Assembly: GCA_944472155.2 (NCBI GenBank) | Contig: OX235275.1 | Span: 53,771,228 to 53,835,227, forward strand | Reading direction: 5' to 3' | DNA: 64,000 bases | DNA from: Trichobilharzia szidati | Lineage: Eukaryota; Platyhelminthes; Trematoda; Strigeidida; Schistosomatidae | Shown: positions 26,701 to 38,700 of the stretch, piece by piece | Numbering within the stretch: the stretch's first letter is position 1 | How the letters are laid out: every line of letters starts with the position of its first letter | Notes under the pieces: generated by a model | Database searches by the model: none | Told to the model about the DNA's origin: nothing | The model's input: the letters and a program-made list of their open reading frames with translations, nothing else | Made by a program: the position numbers and the translations under genes

Positions 26701-29700
26701 ACTAATATTATTTTCCCAAATCATTTTATTCGAACTTAAAACTTGGGAGAGGATTTTAACATTAAAGTATAGAATACCTGTGGTGATTTTATTAAAGAAA
26801 GGTTAAATGAAAGTACAGAGCTATAAAAAATTCAAATCTTTTCCTGTGTAACACATAGCACCTTATGTAAGAGAATTTAATATCCTTTACATATTTAAGT
26901 ATTCGTTTGTAGGGTTTTGATTGATTGGTTACAGGATTTCATCATGAGCTGACATCAGTTAGAGAACCATTGGAAAACCAGTCAGGGAGTATTGGACAGC
27001 CAACTGTTTCGTCAGCTTAGTTTGGGACTCCACTTCAGCAGTAAGCACCCACACTAAGTGTTTCGAACCCAGGACCTTCTGGCGCCAAGGCAAGCTGGTT
27101 CGTAGACTATTAAGCCATCGGGAACCAACCCAGTGGCAAGAGCATGAATTCCAACTTCTGCCAATTCATGACATAGCGCGACCCCTAGCCAATGTCTTTG
27201 GCAAGTATTTGTCCTCACACCCAACCTGCTGCACCCTACTGGTCACGGCTTTCCTATTCAGGTTGGTAGTTACCTGGGGCACCGTTGACGAGTCCCAAAC
27301 TAGGCTGACAAAACAGCTGGCTGTCCAGTACTCCATGATGGTTTTCCAATGGTTCTCTAACCGACGTTAGCTCATGGTGAAACCCTGTAACTAATGTATT
27401 AATTCTTGAAGACATATACATTATAACACATTTATGCCTAACAATGAAACAATTTTTTTCTGCTTGCCACAAATTAGTGGGAAAACATGTGGGCTGTAAA
27501 TTTTATGTGGTAAAAGAAAGAATGACTCATGCGAAACGAAGAAAAATTTAAAAAAACACTATTAATCCCAATTTAGTTTTGTTTTCAATTTTTAGCAACA
27601 CTTGTGAAGCTTAAATCTATCTTTAAATCCTACAGAAATAAACTTGTTAAAAAGTGCACATATGACGATAGTATCAACAACAATAATAATAACATTTTAG
27701 AAAGTTTCTTTACTTAGTATTATACAATACAACTTCTGTGTTCTATTTTCCCACATCCACTATCTTTCCAGCCTACGTTCTAATCTAGAAAGTATCAAGA
27801 TCTGAACCGGTAAGTAGTCTCTTAATTATCAGCCCGACGCCCTACCGGGGTGAGCTACGCGATGCAACTGCTAATCATATCAGAAGTTTATAACATTTTT
27901 AAATATTAGAGAATATTTGTAGCTCAGGTGGATAATTTGCAGTTAGTTGTACTCTCTGAGCTGGTTGGTTGTATTGCGGAGCTTTTATCGTCTCCCTTTG
28001 TGGACAACATCTTCAATATGATATATATTCTTTCATATCAATACGTGTAGATAATTATGGACACCAATTTGATGATTGGGATAATGTGGAAATTTTGTTT
28101 ACAGAGGAAACATCAAAAGTGCAGTCAGGGGATTCCTAGAAGCCTGGTACTCAAGTGAATCAGCAAGCGATTAACAAACACGTCAATATAGACCAAATTT
28201 ACTAACTAATAAAAAATAAATCACGTGACGAGAAAGTTCGAAATCCAAGTCAATACAAAATAATCAATACAGGTGTCAATTGACTACCAGTCACGAAGAC
28301 GGTTACTAGGAGACGCAATTCTATCATTCAAGGAGAATTCAAATCAGTTCATTTTATGCCAAACTTGCGCCGAACTGAAGATGTTTTCTAAAAGAGGGAT
28401 ATTAAAAGCTTCGCAGTTAAACCAGCCGGTTCAGAGAGCACAACTAATTGCAGTTCATAACATTTAGTATGGCTAAGAGTGTCGGACTGCCGCGTGAATC
28501 ATGTTACATGTCACATTAGCTGTCAAATTAGGTATTCTCCTGTTAATCATAATCATAGAGTTTATGTTTTGCGATATTCCATTTTTCGAGGTACGAATTC
28601 TGGCAGGTGCACATTAGTCTTCACGTATTTCTAATATTAACAACAATAATAATAGTGAATAACGCGAAACTCACGGAATCCTTCAAAGTGAAGACTGGAG
28701 TAAGACAAGGCTAGCTACCTACTGTCTCCAATGATTTTCTTGATTGCGGGTGGTGGACCGGATGATGCGACAGACAGCGGGAAGCGAGGAAACAGGCCAA
28801 AAAATTGGAGGATCTGGACTTCACCGATGATATATGTCTGATTTTCCACAAACCAAAAGATATACAAGTGAGAAGCAACAAGGTGGCACAAGAAGCATCA
28901 AAGAAAGATATGAATTCAGGTGAACATGGAGAAAACAAAGGTAGGTGATGAAGATTCCTGGCCAACAGCAACAGCAACAACAGCAGACGACAATCAGGCA
29001 GCATAAATGGGAAAAATCTGAAAGAAGCAACCTCCTTCACCTACCTGAGAAGCATAGTTTCCACTACAAGCGGACGAAACTGATGAAGATACCAAGGCGA
29101 GGATTGGGAAAGCAAGGCAAGCCTTCATTGCTCTCAAGTCTCTGTGGAGGTCAACACTCGGCACTCAACATGAAAAATAAGATCCGTATTTTCAACTCCA
29201 ATGTGAAGTCAGTCAGTGACACTACACGGATCAGAGACTTGGCGCGTCATGAAGAGCACCTCAAACAAACTATAGACTTTCATCAACAGCCGTCTTAGCT
29301 CAATACTACTCAAGATTAGATGGCCAACCAGAAAAGATCAGTAACAGCGATCTCTGACAATGAATGAACCAATCCAGCAGGAACCGACTGTGCAACAAAT
29401 ATGCAGGAAGAAATGGAGGTGAATTGCCCACACTCTGCGAAAACCATCAAGTGACATCACATTCTAGGCCATTGATCGAGTGGAACACGACCAAATGGGA
29501 AGTGGTGAGTTGGTCGGCAGTGCAAGGGTGACATGGAGGAGGTCATGTGGAGAGAAGATGGAAAACGTAGGCAGAGAAGCAAACGCAATGGATACATGCG
29601 GCTGAAGCCCTATGTTCCTCTAAGAATTTAAGGAAACAATAATTTAATATAATATAATACATGTTGATATTGGCTGATTGAATGACTTTCCTTCTGAATA

Positions 29701-32700
29701 TTAGGTATATTTTGACTCCTACACTGTAGTCTTCGTCTTACTTTTTAGGTCATTTGGAGCCAAGAAGTGTACAATTCACAAAATATGATATCGCGAACAT
29801 GGTAAATGTATTACTTACATCTAGAACAATATACTTCTCAATTGAATTTATAATGATAAATACAGTTAATGATACGGGTGCTCGTCAAACACTCATATCA
29901 ATTATTGAGAAACCTTCAAAGCTGTAAGTGATATATGCAAGTTTCTAATCGTTTCATTTTGTTATGTTGTTGTCTTTTCATACTTCAAAGGGTTTCAGGC
30001 ATTTGAATATGTATACGATGGCATATACTACTGACAAACCGATATAAGCAGTTGGATATTACCCGTTTGTTAGACAGGTGGAAGGGATCTACATACTGCA
30101 TAGCTGTTTTGCCTATTTGAGACAAAGCTCAGCAGTGGTGTATCCAGTTTGACTCTGCTCAAGGAACTAGATCAGTTGAAGGCAAAGTTCAACAATAACG
30201 TCCCGAAAGATGATAACGCATGGGTGTGACCTTCAGCTGACCAATCATAGAAATAAGTGACTTTTGCACAAAAATGACGTATATTTATAAGAAAACGCAT
30301 AAAACATGTAAGATAGGGTAGCTTTCTCTGACATGACTTAAAAGTTCGCCCCAGTTGTAGTGAGGAGCATCAGTTGCTAAGTTAGACTAGTTTCTGTACA
30401 TGAGTATTCACCGAAATGACTGAAGAACAGCTGTTTTTGTGAATCGTTCATCTCTTCAGTTAGTTCGTGATCCCTGATGGAGTCATGAACACTCACTTTT
30501 GAAGAATCTCAATTTAGGACGAAACACATATCCATTACTCCCTGGTTGCCAATGATCCTCTAAGTGAAGTGAATTTCTCATCAGATTTCGAAGCCGAATC
30601 ATCGGAGGAGAACAAAATTGCTCACAAAAAAGGCAGGTATTCATTGAAATGCGTAGATATTTCTGTTTATCATCTGTTTGCTGAAATTAGGCGGAAATAT
30701 TCGTTGGAATTTCTTGCACTATTTTCACAGGGGAGATTTTTCCGAATTCTTCATCATTTGTGAGATGTGCAAGATGAGAAAGCGAAATATGTGCTAGAAT
30801 TAGTACGTATTCATCGATAAATATGTTAAAAGCCCTTTTCTGTGAAAAAATTGAGTTGTTTCACTTATTCCAATGTAGGTTTCTTCACACATTGACCTCA
30901 GCGAAAGAGCCACAGCAAACCAAAGAGTAACAGACCACTGATTCATCGTAGTTTGGCACTCTTCAACAGTACACACTCATGATACCATCATAGATCTAAT
31001 TTATCACCTTCAGCTCACGAGATCAACTCAGTGACCTTTTAGTTACAAGATTAGATTCATGAATTCTAATTTCGGCAGGGTAACTGGTTTCCAATTGTTC
31101 TCTAAATTTTCAAGTATTGGTTTGGTAGGGATTTTGTTTAATTGTATGGAGGATTTCATCATGAGCTGACATCAGTTAGAGAACCACTGGAAAACCTGGG
31201 AGTACTGGACAGCTGTTTCGTCCTAGTTTGGGACTCTTCAGCAGTACGCGCCCACCGGGACTCGAACCCAGGACCTTCTGGTTACAAGGCGAGCTCGTTC
31301 TCTAAATGACGTTGATTGAAATCATTGAGAATCTCCAAAAAACTCACGATTTGAATATCAATCCCAAGTTCACTGGTAGCTACAAAATGCACGTCCTGAA
31401 GCGTTATTGAGAAGTTGTGGTCAAAAGAGTCCACCGTGTCAGAGTAAACTGGATGCACTTCTGAAAATAAAGAAGCCACGAGGGTATATCTTACCAATGC
31501 TCCTTGGATTTTAATGATTCCCTAACAGATTTTGTTCCATGACCATGTTGGCACTGAGATATTCTTTGTTGTGACATACATAGTCAAACGTGAACCCAAT
31601 GTCTCTGATCCCAATTTAGATGATTATTAATTGAAATCGATATGTCAGCTGAAGCCTGACGCTTTATGTGTAAGTGTCTTGCTTTTTCGAAGCTTAGAAA
31701 AGTAAGGATCTGGAATTACGTTTTACCAGTTCGATGCTGAGCGATGTGACCCAACTTTTAACCAAGTTTTGTAACTCAACTGGTTGACTCACCTTCAGTC
31801 ATCGCCTATTACTCCAATATAAGTCTGTAAGAAGATCTGGATTTTGCTGATGATATATGTCCAGTGTCACATGAACTCGAAGACTTAGAGGCAGGCGTAA
31901 ACCAACAAACTGGCTGAAGAATGTGACAGAGAAGACAGGACTCCAGGTGAACACGGAGAAGGTGGAGACGGAGGTGATGAAGATAACCAACTAACAAATC
32001 AACCAACAGCAACAACAACAACCAGTACAGATCACCATCAGCGGGAAAGATATGACAGTTTACTTGCTGGCTTCACTTATCTGGCTGAGAAGCACGGTTT
32101 CAGCCACAGTCAGACAGTCGGACAGCACGGATGAAGATGTCAAAGTCAGAATCGGAAAGGCGAGATACGCCTTTATCAAACTGAAGCCAGTTTGGAAATC
32201 TTCTGCTTCACTCAGCCAACATAAAGAACAAGATTCGGATTTTCAACACCATTGTGAAGTTGGTCCTTCTATACGAGTCAGATATTTGGCCAGCGTGTCA
32301 CGAATAGCATTTTTAACAATTTACTGCAGAAGTTTGTCAACATCCGCCTTCGCTGGCTCCTTACTGAGAATCGAATGACTGGAAAGAATAAGTAACAAGA
32401 AACTGTGGGAACAAACCGACAGGTGAGCCGATTACTCAAAAAATATGTAGAAGAAGATAGATATGGATGGATCTGGCATACATTGAGGCCTTTGAATGAT
32501 ATCGCGCGCAATGCAGGCCATCGCTCGAGAGGAATCTTAAGGGGAAGCGACGAGTGAGTCATCCGTGACAGGGTTATATGGAAGAGATCTTTTGAGATGA
32601 AAGAGGAGATGAGAGGTTACGATCAATCGTGAGCCTACCTGAAGAGGATGGCGACAGGTAGGACAAAATGGGGATTTGTTGTTAAAGCCTTATGTTCCAC

Positions 32701-35700
32701 TCGGAACGCAAGGGAAGAATAAAAATAACTCAAGACTATTTCAAAAAGTTGCACTATCTATCACGTTTAATTTCAATTCATGAAATCCAGTGATGCAAAA
32801 GGGAATGAATGCCCATTTTCTAGCGCAATCAATAGGTAAATCACCTGTGATCATTTCACTTCAACTTTTCTTGCATTTTATCGATTCATTATTTGCTCTA
32901 ATTATTACTTTTCATCGACAATTCAATGGATAGCACACACCCTTTAGTAAAATTATAACATCACCACATATGGATGAAATTATTAAGAATTACTGCATTT
33001 CAGCATTGTTCTGAGATAATTTAGACTAAACAAATTACTATAAATAATTATTAAATAATATTCTCAATTATTACATAATTTTTTTCACTCCAATTGAATA
33101 CAGAATCTTATTCAAGGTATCTATTCAAAATCGAAATTCCCACAAATTTATTCAATTAACAATGATCAGCCAACATAAATTCACAACAAGGTATAAAAGT
33201 CATCCAGTTGAATTGAATCCTAATCAATGGTATAAATTAACATTTGACATTGAAGGTTTAAACAAGGCTGACCTTCAGGTGAATTGTCAACCAATAGCAT
33301 TTGATATTACTCGTAGACGATCAATAATAATTTTTAACCAATGGAAATCACTGAGAATGCCTCGCATACATATGAATGATAAATATTGGTTAATGATGAG
33401 AAAATATGTTGGATTTCTTGGTCAGTTGGATGAACATAAGGAATACTGGAAGGTGAGTTAGTGAATTATTCGTTTCTAACGTTTTTCATATCAGTAGCAT
33501 GAAATTCTAGATGTTTGATCTGATTTGTGAATGCTGTCTAGCTGGATCTGTTTGACTTTATCATCCGGCATAAGTTTAATCAAAGCTAATCTTCATGCAA
33601 CCATTTACATTTGAAAACACCGTCTAAAATGAAATCACTAACTCTGTGCCTGAAGACCCCTGAGGTGGTGGTTACTGCATGCTAATGAACTGTCCCAAAA
33701 AAGGACGAAAAGTGATATCAGTATGTGACCAAATTTCAGAGAAATAGAATGCCTACAAATAAACTGTTGTGAATTAATCTGACGTGCAATGGTGACTGGC
33801 TACAGAACGCAGTTGCCTGGAGTTCTGGTGAGAAGTTGTGACTAGTGGGGTGCACCATGTTGCTAGTGAGGAGAAATGCTCGCTGATGACATTGGCTGGC
33901 GGTCGTGCTATAATCGGAAGTTGCTGGAAGTTAGGATTCCCGGATCACGGAGTCCCTTTTCAAATGGCTGAATGGTCAACGAGCTTGGCCTCTGGTTCGA
34001 TCCTTTCTGATGGACGTAGGTGCGCATTGCTGAAGATATCAAGACTAGGCCAAAACAGGTATCCAGTACTCCCTGGTTTTCAGTGGTTCTTCAACTGATC
34101 TCATAGGAAAGTTGAGTGTGAGGCTAGAAACTCCACCCCGCAAAAATAACATCACTGCTACTCAAACTTCAGAAGCTCAAAGATTTAGGCCCCATATCCC
34201 ACACAGAGAGCATTTCAAACAGTGAGAATGTTTTACAGGATTTTCATCATGAGCTGACATTAGTTAGAGAACCACTGGAAAACCTGGGAGTACTGGACAG
34301 TTGTTTCGTCCTAGTTTGGGACTCTTCATCAGTACGCACCCACCGAGATTCGAACCCGGGACCTTCTGGTTACAAGGCAAGCTCGTATACCATTAAGCCA
34401 CTGGGACCCGGTCCAATGTCCCATGAATTCTAACTTCTCCCAATTTACGACATAGCGTGACCCCTAGCCAATGTCTTCGGCGAGTATTTGTCCTCACACC
34501 CGACTTGCTGCACCCTACTGGTCACGAATTTTATTTAATTGTTGAATAAATGGTTAATAAGTGGTATTCGTCTTAATGTTTGTCCAGACAGATGCGAAAA
34601 AAACAGTCAGTTACCTCTATTTGTGAGTGATCACAAAATATCGGTGAACAGAACTCTGCTGTCGACCGACTAATACTGCTGGCCGGTAGTCTACAACAGT
34701 CTAACCATTATTTTTGACCTTCTAAAGAAGATTTTGAGTATTCAGTGGCTAGCATTTGGATCGTGAATTGGTATTTTGTTCCGTTTCTTGGATTTTTATC
34801 TAGCTGGATGTCCCTAAAACACTGTGACGCTGTTCCCACCCAGGTTGAATTACATCACCCTTCATTTCAAACATTCTATCGCGTTACCCTCTGCTATGAG
34901 AGATTTAAACTAAAAAGATATATTTTTAAACAGTTAGTCCCCCGTAGGAATTTAGACAAAGCAATAATAGGACGTAATTTATCTGAATCGTGTAATGTAT
35001 TTGCGCAACGAATGTCGAACAATCTGATCACAAACACACACTTATCATAGTAACATATATATCAAGCATTTTGCTTCAAAAATCTGCCGATATTCTGTTT
35101 TATCCTTTTACTCAAGTCGTTAATGCACTATTTCACAAGGATACAGTACCTGTTGCCTGGGAAGAAATAAAGGTGGTGCCTGTACCAGAGTCATTATCTG
35201 GATCAGGTCTGAAGTTTAGGCCAATCGCCATAATGTCTCCATTTTTGAAAACTATGGAGAAACTTCTGACACATGTTCTCAAACCTTCTCGAAAATCTTT
35301 TAGTGATCCAAAACAGTTTGCATACAAATGCAGTAGAAGCATATTAGATGCTATCGTTGTACTCCACCACAATATTGTTTAAAATCTTGATAAAGGCGCA
35401 GAGTTTGTTCTAGCCTCCTTTTTAGACTACACTGCCGCTTTTGGCTCTATTCCTTAAAGCACTTTTACTAAGCGAGCTGATTACAGGAAACACTGAGTCT
35501 TGGGTCATTAGGTGTCTATCTTCTTTTTCTGGGTAGAAAGTAACTTACTGTTTTGAATAGAAAGCGCCCCACCACTCCTTCCATATTCTTCCACAGCTAA
35601 CTTCATTAAATATGCCGATGATCTGACTATTTCTGTCCCACTAGTTTCTGCTTTGGAGTGTTCTTATATGAATAAAATCTCGTCTGAGGTTACTCGATGG

Positions 35701-38700
35701 TCTCACATAAATGGCCACAAACTAAATTCATCTAAATGTCATATTGTTGATTTTAGTTTCGGATGTGAACAAGAATTGCGTGGACTGACTGATTCAGTCC
35801 CGTGATTCTTGTAATAGTGACGGCACTGTGATGATAGGGAGTAAATCGAATATCTCTCATCTCGGTATTAGTTTCTCTCATTGAATCTTTGTTGGTCGTC
35901 TCATATTCTGTTGATATCTAAGAAAAGTTTTCGTTTGACTTATTGCATATAGAAGTTGAGAATTTCTGCTGGCGAAAGTCAATTTCTCCTCTTACAATTT
36001 ATTAATTCACGTATTCTACTCATTCTCCATTTTTGTTCGCCCCACTTACTCTTCCCTGGATTTCTCAAAAGAGACCATATTCATATTAAGTAGAACACTG
36101 AAGGCTGTAAGTAGGGTTAGTGGTGTGTGTGTGTGACTCAGCTGACTGACATTATTGGCAATAGTCACTTCAATTCTTGCAAGCATACGGCTAAAGTTAT
36201 CCTGTCTGATACTGAACATCCTCTCTACTTGTTCTCAACTTTTGCCTTGTATATCTTCGGGTAAAGTCAGGAAAGAAATTCCACAAGAATTTATGCTCGT
36301 ACAGCTACTAAATATAAAAATTCTATCTCACCACTATATTTAGCACGGGAAGTTGTGTGAAGAGAGAGTCAGATGTCAGAAAAGAACTCATAAACTTTCT
36401 TCAATCAGCAGTCTGAATCGCAAATTATGAGTGAATGTTATTATTATTATTATTACATGTACTATCTACTTCATTATGATTCCACTAACATTCCATTTTA
36501 TAGTGGTGGTTTCATTATTAACATTAACATTATTATTATCATTATTACTATTTGCTATATAATAACAATGTTGTTTCATTGTTATTTTGACATTTAATAT
36601 ATATATATATCCTTTTAACTTGACCTAAGTCTATTTTCTTACCTCTTAACTCTTTATTATATGCATATATTTTTCTATAACAAGATTGTTTGAAATGTGC
36701 TGCACAAATGCACAATACACGATTCAGACGAATCATGTCTTCTTGTTGCTTTGTCTGAAAAGACATCAGTCAACAAATAATGTACTTTTCCAAACTTCTC
36801 TTCTCAAATGTTATGCAATTACATATTATTCTAAAAGGTTATGCATAGAAATTGGTGGGTGATGGTTAGCAGTGGAATCCAGGATGCGCATTTCGTCCTA
36901 TTTAGGACTCATCATCTGGATGTACCTGCACTTCTCACTGAGTGATGATGTTCCCACCGAGGCTCGAACCCAGCGCCGATAGTTTCAAACGCCAAAGCGT
37001 TATCCAGTAGACCACTTGGGCCACGAGAGCGACCTCTGGTGCAAAGGGTCATGTTAATTTAAATTAATTTTAGATTTTCCCATCGATTGATTAGACCGAA
37101 GTGCTTGGTCTCAGGTTGACATGTCGGCACTGGGTTCGAGCCTCGGTGGGAACATCATCACTCACCGTGAAATGCAGCTACATCCAGCTAACGAGTCCCA
37201 AACAGGACGAAATGCGCATCCTGGATTCCACTGCTAGCCACCATTCACCAATTAAATACACATTAAGTGCCCAGACATCGTCGAAGCATATGCACAAGAA
37301 GCCGCCATGTCAACCTGAGACCAAGCACTTTGGTCCAATCAGTCGACGAGAAAATCTAAAATTAAATTAAATTATGCATAGAAAGTCCTATGAAAGTCAG
37401 TTATTAATCTCAATTGGTATCAAAACATACGAACTGACGACATATCAGGAAAAAAGATGGATTCATCACGAAACCTTAATTAAGGCAAGTCGTCTTACTC
37501 AATCTAAAAGCTCTGAATGATTAATGTCGCTCATATATGATCACCAGTAAAACAATAAGCCCTTGAAACTAGGAAGAATATTGTCCATAAGATTAAGAGA
37601 TTCAGAAGATATGCAAAGCATATTTTGAAATTAAGAGTCTGAGAAGAAAGGAGAAAGAAGAAAAGAGTTCTACGAATTTACATGTGTCTACGGCAGTGGT
37701 TACACCGGAAGAACAGAAAGAAGAAGGGTATACCTTCGATTTTCTGAACATGTACCAAAAATCCTATGTCTAAAGGGAACAAATGCTTTAAACAGTGACA
37801 TCCCCAGGCATCTTCTTAACATAGGTCATGAGGTGGACGTCGCAAGATCGTTCAACATTATCAATAGACGAAAGAGTTCAATTCCCCTTAATTTCGCCGT
37901 AGCGACCTCCATAAAGCGCCTGAAACCCGACTTATGCGTTTAGAAAGAAGCGGTTATCAGTCTTTCCTTGCGCTGCAGCCTAGTAACTGGATATTTTCAC
38001 TCTCTCTTTCATCTGATTACGCAATGCTGAAAGTTTCGATTGTGTATGATCCTTATTGTTTGAGATAAAGTGTTTATTATTATATATATTTTTATTGTAT
38101 ACATATACTGATTTGTTTATTTTTGTTTAAAAATGAACTCTCCGCAAGTATGTTAAACTTGCATCTGCAGACATGCCTAATAATGACTTTGGGCTGTAGG
38201 CGGTTGAGCTGATGAGAAACAAACGAAATTAATGATGCTACCATTGTATTCTGCATAAACCACTGTTGTTCTTGCTTTATTCAAAGCTCTTCTGTGTATT
38301 AAGCTTAGCGCTTTATTTTGTGTATAAAAACAACTTCTGCTACAGATAGACGTCACCGTAAAATCGTTCGAATGACTTGACCTACCCATGTATGCATCCC
38401 TTTGAAAGATACTCCTATTAATCAGGATCGATATGTCTGAACAAGGTTCTCGAGAACTCAGTTATTGGTAGATCTAATCTCTCCTTTGCTTTCTGGAAGA
38501 TATTCTTGTACATGTGCAGACAATATCAGCAAGAGCAAGTGAATTCACACATACACCTAGTTCATCTCGCAGTAAAAAAGGATAACCCTAAACTGTGTAT
38601 GCGCAGGCGGAACTGACGAGGATATCAAAGCAAGAATCGGAAAAGCAAGACAAGCTTTCCATACTCTCAAGTCTGTGTGGAGGTCAACAACACTCAGCAA

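Noticed and set aside
30569..30763. 64-codon reading with acidic start, considered as an exon
   Set aside because: Its phase does not fit between exons 3 and 4, which already join cleanly, and it lies beside SINE fragments.
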